Below are positions 55,524 through 60,411 of a DNA stretch of 60,411 nucleotides, piece after piece. This stretch comes from Beijerinckia sp. L45 (GTDB lineage: Bacteria > Pseudomonadota > Alphaproteobacteria > Rhizobiales > Beijerinckiaceae), in the NCBI RefSeq assembly GCF_009765775.1, contig NZ_LMUU01000096.1:14446-74856 (forward strand). The letters run 5' to 3'. Each line of letters opens with the position of its first letter. Within the stretch, counting starts at the first letter, position 1. The translations under genes and the position numbers were made by a program. Below the pieces are notes generated by a model that searched no databases, was not told the origin of the DNA, and was given only the letters and a program-made list of their open reading frames with translations.

Positions 55524-55814
55524 ATGAAGGTCTATGAAGGCGAGCGTGGCTTGAGCGGCGCCGTCGTCACCGTCGACGGCGAGCCGCTGCCACCGAAGTC
55601 CGAGGTCAAGGTCTTTTCGAAGATGGGCTTCGAATGGACCTACGTCGGTCCCGGGCCGCGCCAGCTCGCCCTGGCGCTGCTGTCGGACCACCTCGGCGAC
55701 GACGCCAAGGCGCTGGCGCTGAGCGAGCCGTTCATGACCGCCGTGGTGGCGCATCTCGACAATGCGTGGCGCATGGACGGTGCCGAGATCGACGCGGCCT
55801 TGGCCGCGCTATGA
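55524..55814 (+). CDS. DUF6166 family protein
   Basis: A 96-aa protein. MKVYEGERGLSGAVVTVDGE and FEWTYVGPGPRQLALALLSD, then EPFMTAVVAHLD, match the DUF6166 pattern of small proteins of unknown function, often encoded in accessory DNA. It begins ten bases after the MFS stop and is likely co-transcribed with it. Confidence 0.72.
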   Translation: MKVYEGERGLSGAVVTVDGEPLPPKSEVKVFSKMGFEWTYVGPGPRQLALALLSDHLGDDAKALALSEPFMTAVVAHLDNAWRMDGAEIDAALAAL

Positions 55815-55824
55815 TCGCCATTTA

Positions 55825-55836
55825 CTGATATATCAG
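55825..55836. promoter_or_regulatory. perfect palindrome CTGATATATCAG (GntR operator candidate)
   Basis: 45 bases before the fatty-acid hydroxylase start. ATGTT-N7-AACAT (55841-55857) follows it as a second inverted repeat, so two proteins or two dimers may bind. Confidence 0.55.
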
Positions 55837-55881
55837 CAGTATGTTATATTCGAACATCAGATCCGACAGGAGGACAAGCTC

Positions 55882-56643
55882 ATGATGACGGCTCGCCAGG
55901 AAGCCTTCCGCACGGCCTATCGCGCGCAGATCGCCGCGCTTTACGACGGGATCGTGCACGTCGCACTCATCTTCCTGATCGGTGGCGCGGCGCTCTGGTA
56001 TTGCGTACAGAACATCCATGCGCCGACCTGGCTCGAACTGCTGGTCATTCCCATCGTCGTGATCTTCGCCAACGTCTTCGAATGGTTCCTGCATGCCCAG
56101 GTCATGCACCGCCCACGCCCCGGCTTCATGGGGATCTACAAGCGCCATACCCTGGCGCATCACCAGTTCTTCACCGAGCACGAACCGTTCCACGACACGA
56201 CCAAGGATTACCGCATCGTGTTCTTCCCGCCCTATGCCGAGATCGCGTTTCTCGTCATGGCGAGCGCGATGGCCTACGGCGTCAGCCTGGTCTGGTCGAC
56301 GAACGCGGCGCTGATCCTCGTCGCCTCGGCCGCCGGCATGTACATGAACTACGAGTTCTTCCACTGGTGCTGCCACGTCCGCGACGACCGGATCATCAAG
56401 CACATTCCCTTCGTCAACACGATCCGGCGTCATCACATTGCGCACCACGACACCGCGATCATGATGAGCAGGAACATGAACCTGACCTATCCGTTCGCGG
56501 ATTGGCTGTTTGGGACGAGCGACGTCCAACGCGGCCTGCTCGGCACCTTGTTGAACGGCTACGAGACGCGCTTCGTGCGCAAGGACCTGCCGAAAGTGCG
56601 CTCCAGCGCCGACGTCACCCGCCCCGCAGTCCCGGCGGAGTAG
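55882..56643 (+). CDS. fatty acid hydroxylase / sterol desaturase superfamily membrane protein
   Basis: A 253-aa integral membrane di-iron enzyme. Four hydrophobic segments (about 23-42, 47-65, 120-140, 146-165) and the histidine boxes WFLHAQVMH, HTLAHHQFF, FFHWCCH and RRHHIAHHD provide the eight or more His ligands expected. The ATG at 55882 is chosen because CAGGAGGA lies seven bases upstream. It is preceded by a perfect CTGATATATCAG palindrome. It probably oxygenates a lipid or hydrophobic compound; the substrate is unknown. Confidence 0.85.
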   Translation: MMTARQEAFRTAYRAQIAALYDGIVHVALIFLIGGAALWYCVQNIHAPTWLELLVIPIVVIFANVFEWFLHAQVMHRPRPGFMGIYKRHTLAHHQFFTEHEPFHDTTKDYRIVFFPPYAEIAFLVMASAMAYGVSLVWSTNAALILVASAAGMYMNYEFFHWCCHVRDDRIIKHIPFVNTIRRHHIAHHDTAIMMSRNMNLTYPFADWLFGTSDVQRGLLGTLLNGYETRFVRKDLPKVRSSADVTRPAVPAE

Positions 56644-56648
56644 GGTCC

Positions 56649-56873
56649 ATGCCGATCACCGTTCGCGACCTGAAACCTGGCATCAAACCGCCGCCGCGGC
56701 AGCGCAACATCGCCTCCCTCGTCGGCGGCTTCGTCATCGCCTTCGGCTGCTTCGTCCTCTGGCTTCTCGTCGCCTCGCAGATCGTGGGCGGCCGCCCGAG
56801 TGCGGCCATCATCGCGGCCGGTGCCGCTTTCGCCATCGCCGTCGGCGTGTGGATCCGGTTGGCGGATCTGTAG
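56649..56873 (+). CDS. small membrane protein, two helices
   Basis: A 74-aa protein with a Pro/Arg-rich cytoplasmic start and two hydrophobic segments (IASLVGGFVIAFGCFVLWLL and AAIIAAGAAFAIAVGVWI). It begins five bases after the hydroxylase stop, so it is probably made with it. No family is recognised; it may be an accessory subunit. Confidence 0.55.
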   Translation: MPITVRDLKPGIKPPPRQRNIASLVGGFVIAFGCFVLWLLVASQIVGGRPSAAIIAAGAAFAIAVGVWIRLADL

Positions 56874-56916
56874 GGCGAGGGTCGTGCCGCCCGGCTATCC
56901 GGACGGCGCGCTGCAT

Positions 56917-57828
56917 TCAAACGTGCCGGCGCCTGGCGACCAATGAGAGGAATTTGTCGTACTCGTCGTCCTTGACCGTGTAGGAATGCTCGTCGTCGGG
57001 AAAGGCGCCGCTACGCACCTCTTCGGCGTAACGTTCGATGCCCTCGACGGCGAGTTCGGTGATCTTCGCGTAGCGCTTGGTGAACTTCGGCTTGAAATCG
57101 GTGAACACGCCGAGCAGATCGTAACAGAGCAGGATCTGCCCGTCGCAACCGGCACCCGCGCCGATCCCGATCGTCGGGATGGTCAGTTGTTCGGAGATCA
57201 CCTTGGCGATCTTCGCCGGCACCGCCTCGAATTCCAGCATGAAGCAGCCGGCGTCCTCGATGGCGAGCGCGTCCTCGAGGATCTTCATCGCCGTTTCGGC
57301 GGTACGCCCCTGGATCTTGAAGCCGCCCATGGTCGCGATCGTATGCGGCGTCAGGCCGATGTGGGATGCCGTCGGGATACCGGCATCGACGAGCGCCTTC
57401 AGGATATGGGCCTGCGATCGGCCGCCCTGGGGCTTGATCGCGTCGCAGAGCGCCTCCTGCATGAAGCGCGTCGCGTTCGTCAGCGCCCGCTCGACGGTGT
57501 TGTAGCTCTGGTAGGGCATGCAGCCCAGCGTGAACGTGTTTGGCGCGCCGCGCCGCACCGCCTGGGCGTGGAGGATCATCATGTCCATCGTCGCGGGGAT
57601 GGTGTTGGCATGGCCGTGAGCGATCATCGCGAGGCTGTCGCCGACGACGGCGACGTCGATGCCGGCCATCTCCGCCCACCGCGCCGACGTGTAGTCGGGC
57701 ACCGACATGTAGACGAGCTTCTCGCCGCTCTTCTTCGATCCGCTGATGTCGAGGATGGTCCGCTTGTCGCGCTTGGAGCAACGCGTTGTGATGCCGTCGG
57801 CCGCCGTCGGCTGGATACCTTGTGACAT
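56917..57828 (-). CDS. panB: ketopantoate hydroxymethyltransferase (PanB) paralogue with altered metal site
   Basis: A 303-aa PanB-fold protein. AVVGDSLAMIAHGHANTIPA matches the first metal-site Asp motif, but two other sites differ from PanB. The usual ADLPF is GCMPY, and the usual KLEGG/KIEGG is KPQGG. CFMLEFEAVPAKIAKVIS retains the catalytic Glu. It is longer than typical PanB (about 265-280). It is convergent with the hydroxylase genes and divergent from the GntR gene. It may condense a different 2-oxo acid rather than make pantothenate. Confidence 0.8.
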   Translation of the reverse strand: MSQGIQPTAADGITTRCSKRDKRTILDISGSKKSGEKLVYMSVPDYTSARWAEMAGIDVAVVGDSLAMIAHGHANTIPATMDMMILHAQAVRRGAPNTFTLGCMPYQSYNTVERALTNATRFMQEALCDAIKPQGGRSQAHILKALVDAGIPTASHIGLTPHTIATMGGFKIQGRTAETAMKILEDALAIEDAGCFMLEFEAVPAKIAKVISEQLTIPTIGIGAGAGCDGQILLCYDLLGVFTDFKPKFTKRYAKITELAVEGIERYAEEVRSGAFPDDEHSYTVKDDEYDKFLSLVARRRHV

Positions 57829-57859
57829 GTCCGCCCCTTTTGTTCCTTATGGTATATGG

Positions 57860-57871
57860 TTGATATATTAC
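57860..57871. promoter_or_regulatory. TTGATATATTAC, operator-like site in the panB/gntR gap
   Basis: TGATATATTA (57861-57870) is one base off the palindrome TGATATATCA found upstream of the hydroxylase gene. It lies between the panB start and the GntR reading frame. Confidence 0.4.
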
Positions 57872-57999
57872 AAGGGTTGGTGCGGCTGCAAGCGGCGCGC
57901 GGGCGGATGCTGGTGGATATGAGGCGCATATCACTGGACGACAGCCGTCGGGGCGGTCATACGAGCAGGCGTGACGTGGTGTCCTCAGCGAGTTTCTCC

Positions 58000-58746
58000 A
58001 TGACGTCGATACGGCCGGCCACGGTTCGAAGCGGGCCGAAAGCGGTTCCAGCCGCGCGATCTGTCGGCAAGGCGGCGAAGCAGAGGCCCGCCCAGGAGAA
58101 GCCCGACCCCACCTTTACCGACCGCGCCTACCGCGAACTCGAGGAACGGATCGTCACCCTCAGTCTCGCGCCGGGAGCCGTCCTGTCGGAACAAGGGCTG
58201 TCGAAGGAACTCGACATCGGGCGCACGCCAATCCGCGAGGCGCTCCAGCGGCTCGCCCGCGACGGTCTCGTGGTCGTGCTCCCGCGTCGTGGGATACTGG
58301 TCTCGCCGATCAACCTGGAGACTCAACTCAAAGTGCTTGAGGTCCGCCGCGTTCTCGAACGGCTGATGGCCAAGCTGGCGGCGGAGCGGGCGAGCGATGG
58401 CGAACGGCGGGATTTCGCGGACATCGCCAAGGGGATGCTCGCGGCCGCGAAGGCGGCCGACGACCGCGCCTTCATGCGGCTAGACCTGCGGTTCAACACC
58501 ATGCTGTCATTGGCATCCCACAACGAATTCGCTACCCGTTCGATGGGACTGATGCACGGCCTGTCGCGCCGCTTCTGGTATCAGCATTACAAGCAGACGG
58601 CGGACCTGCCGCTGGTCGCAAAGCTGCATGCGCGGGTTGCCCAAGCCGTGTCTAAGGGGGATGGCGAGGGCGCTGCCAAAGCGTCTGACGATCTCGTCGA
58701 CTATATCGAAAGCTTCGCGCGCAAGACGCTGCATTTCAGTTTCTGA
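58000..58746 (+). CDS. GntR-family regulator, FCD subfamily
   Basis: A 248-aa regulator from the ATG at 58000; in-frame starts at 57919 and 57910 are possible. After about 38 disordered residues comes the winged HTH (TDRAYRELEERIVTLSLAPG, then LSKELDIGRTPIREALQRL and LPRRGILVSPI). The FCD-type helical effector domain follows, with the metal/effector residues DLRFNTMLSLASHN and KLHARVAQAV. It is divergent from panB. The three CTGATATRTCAG-like sites nearby are its probable operators. Confidence 0.88.
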   Translation: MTSIRPATVRSGPKAVPAARSVGKAAKQRPAQEKPDPTFTDRAYRELEERIVTLSLAPGAVLSEQGLSKELDIGRTPIREALQRLARDGLVVVLPRRGILVSPINLETQLKVLEVRRVLERLMAKLAAERASDGERRDFADIAKGMLAAAKAADDRAFMRLDLRFNTMLSLASHNEFATRSMGLMHGLSRRFWYQHYKQTADLPLVAKLHARVAQAVSKGDGEGAAKASDDLVDYIESFARKTLHFSF

Positions 58747-58935
58747 TATCGAACCGAGGTCTCGGACGCTTGACCTGCGAGGAGCGCGGTATCATCGCGC
58801 GGGCAGGGGATCCAGTGGACGCGTATAAGGACCTGTCGGCTTCCGCGCGGCGTCCTGACCGCAGGTCCGCGAACACGATCCCGCGCGCCCTGTCGAAAAG
58901 GATATCAGCGCGATTTGCTGCGCGTCTTCACGGCC

Positions 58936-60411
58936 CTAGCGGACGGAGCAGGCGGATGGCGGATCGGCGCCGGCCAACGAAGCCGGTCGCTGCGCGACGA
59001 TGCCGGCTTGGACCTCGGTGAGAGGTCTGCTGAAGAGGAATCCCTGGACCTCCGTGCATCCCGTGAGGCGGCCCGAGGCGTACTGGTCTCCGGTCTCGAC
59101 GCCTTTGGCCGTGATGGCCATGCCGATCGCGGTCGCGAGGCCGACGACGGAGCGCACGATCGACGCCGAGCGCGGGTCGCCGATCTCGCTGACGAACGAG
59201 CGGTCGAGCTTGATGCGGTCGAACCGCATCCGCCTAAGATAGTCCAGGGACGAGTAGCCGGTTCCGAAGTCGTCCAGCGCGATCTTCACGCCGAGCGTTT
59301 TGAGCGTGTCGAAGTTTGCGACGGCAGGCTCCTCCTGGAGCAGCGCCGTCTCCGTTATCTCCAGTTCCAGGCGTTTGGCTTGAAGACCGGAGGTCGCGAG
59401 CGCCGAAGCGACGATCTTCGGGAAGCTTGGGTCGGTGAACTGGACCGCCGACACGTTGACGGCGATCACGATGCCGGGCCAACGCGAAGCGGCGATGCAG
59501 GCCGTCCGGAGGATCCACTCCCCGATCGGCAGGATCAGGCGGGTCTGTTCCGCCAACGGGATGAACGACTGGGGAGGCACCATTCCGTGCACGGGATGGC
59601 GCCAGCGCACGAGCGCCTCGAAGCTCACCACCGACCGCGTCCGCGCATCGAGGATCGGCTGGTATGCGAGTTCCAGTTCACGCCGTTCCAAGGCTCGTCC
59701 GAGGTCCTGCTCGAGTTCGGTCCGCATCCGCGCAGCGTCGTCCATGTCCGGCTCGAAGAACTGGAAGGCGTCCTCGTCCCGCAGTTTGGCGCGGAGCAGC
59801 GCGAGGTCCGCGGCCCTGAACAATCGATCCCCGGTTGATCCGTCGTCGGGGGCCATCGCCACGCCGATGCTCGCACCGACGCGGATCGACCGCCCGTTCA
59901 GCGAGATGGGCGCCGCTATGACGGCGATCAGCCGCCTGGCCAGTTCCTCCGCCTGATGGACGCCGCCGGCTTCCTGGATGATGGCGAACTCGTCGCCGCC
60001 GAGGCGCGCGACCACGTCGCCGTGTCGGACGGCGCCCATCATCCGTGCGGCGACCTCCTGCAGCACCTTGTCGCCGACCGGATGCCCGAGCGTGTCGTTG
60101 ACGGATTTGAAGCGGTTCAGATCGAGCGCCAGGATCGCGAACCTCTTTTGACCGGAGGTTTGTTCTCCGACTTTCTCGTGCAGCATCTCGTGGAACGTCG
60201 TCCGGTTGGCGAGGCCGGTGAGGCCATCGTAGCGGGCCATCCGCTCGAGGCGCCGTTCGATCCTCTTCCGCTCGGTGACGTCGAGGTTCAGGCCGACGAT
60301 GCGCACCGGTCTGCCGGTCGCCGGGTCGCACACCACCCGGCCAAGCGCCTGGAGCCAGCGGTGCTTGTCCTCGGCCCCCTCGTCCCGGATGCGGAATTCG
60401 ACGTCGAGGCG
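58936..60411 (-). CDS. PAS-GGDEF-EAL protein (partial, 5' end outside window)
   Basis: At least 491 residues; the frame runs off the right end, so the start is not seen. A PAS/PAC tail (RWLQALGRVVCDPATG, then GLNLDVTERKRIE) is followed by a GGDEF domain with RLGGDEFAII, the intact cyclase signature. An EAL domain with FEALVRW, NVSAVQF, LEITETAL and ALDDFGTGYSSL follows. Near the end the usual EGVET loop reads KGVET, so the general base Glu is Lys. A cyclic-di-GMP cyclase with a weak or dead phosphodiesterase is expected. Confidence 0.9.
   Translation of the reverse strand, partial: RLDVEFRIRDEGAEDKHRWLQALGRVVCDPATGRPVRIVGLNLDVTERKRIERRLERMARYDGLTGLANRTTFHEMLHEKVGEQTSGQKRFAILALDLNRFKSVNDTLGHPVGDKVLQEVAARMMGAVRHGDVVARLGGDEFAIIQEAGGVHQAEELARRLIAVIAAPISLNGRSIRVGASIGVAMAPDDGSTGDRLFRAADLALLRAKLRDEDAFQFFEPDMDDAARMRTELEQDLGRALERRELELAYQPILDARTRSVVSFEALVRWRHPVHGMVPPQSFIPLAEQTRLILPIGEWILRTACIAASRWPGIVIAVNVSAVQFTDPSFPKIVASALATSGLQAKRLELEITETALLQEEPAVANFDTLKTLGVKIALDDFGTGYSSLDYLRRMRFDRIKLDRSFVSEIGDPRSASIVRSVVGLATAIGMAITAKGVETGDQYASGRLTGCTEVQGFLFSRPLTEVQAGIVAQRPASLAGADPPSACSVR

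Noticed and set aside
1-60411. tRNA or rRNA genes and CRISPR repeats
   Set aside because: No T-arm consensus with a matching fold and no regularly spaced repeats were found on reading both strands.

Overview
The window is GC-rich DNA from an alphaproteobacterium, most likely of the Hyphomicrobiales (Rhizobiales). This rests on coding-sequence character, frequent GTG/TTG starts with GGAGG-type ribosome sites, the gene families present, and a candidate sRNA of the alphaproteobacterial mmgR/suhB type. No rRNA, tRNA or CRISPR array was seen. The species cannot be named from the sequence.

Left part (0.7-16.5 kb): an opine-like amino-acid metabolism region. It has an NAD(P)-opine dehydrogenase homologue (+), then a minus-strand series encoding a three-part FAD/[2Fe-2S] opine-oxidase-type enzyme and a hydantoinase A/B pair. 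A LysR regulator of OccR/NocR type, a divergent MFS permease and an iron-sulfur L-serine dehydratase follow. A candidate sRNA lies between the oxidase genes and the LysR gene. A HEPN-like orphan gene sits between the dehydrogenase and hyuB.

Middle-left (16.5-30.1 kb): a decayed chemoreceptor pseudogene, then two secreted proteins in tandem, a papain-like-fold candidate and a caspase-FAS1 fusion. Next come a HAD phosphatase, a PD-(D/E)XK-type protein, an alanine racemase/D-amino-acid dehydrogenase pair with a divergent but frameshifted Lrp regulator, a beta-barrel outer-membrane protein and several unknowns.

Middle-right (30.9-47.5 kb): an accessory, defence-like region. It holds a Panacea-type toxin-antitoxin pair with its own palindrome, a 675-aa nuclease-like protein, and three overlapping serine-recombinase-related genes. 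One of these has its two domains in reversed order and has lost the catalytic serine. Another carries transposase-type DNA-binding domains at its C-terminus. After them come a PLD-family protein divergent from a CBS-HEPN protein, a cysteine-rich secreted protein, a DUF3800 protein, an amidohydrolase and an Mrr-like protein.

Right part (47.8-60.4 kb): a ligB-ligA-MFS-SDR aromatic-catabolism operon with a divergent winged-helix/ATPase/TPR regulator. It is followed by a small regulon (MFS, DUF6166, fatty-acid hydroxylase, small membrane protein, PanB-like enzyme, GntR regulator) in which three intergenic regions carry a CTGATATRTCAG-type palindrome or close variant. The window ends inside a PAS-GGDEF-EAL gene.

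The strongest candidates for undescribed biology are the serine-recombinase trio (34.6-39.4 kb), the secreted caspase-FAS1 module (18.1-21.4 kb) and the CBS-HEPN/PLD pair (40.3-42.9 kb).
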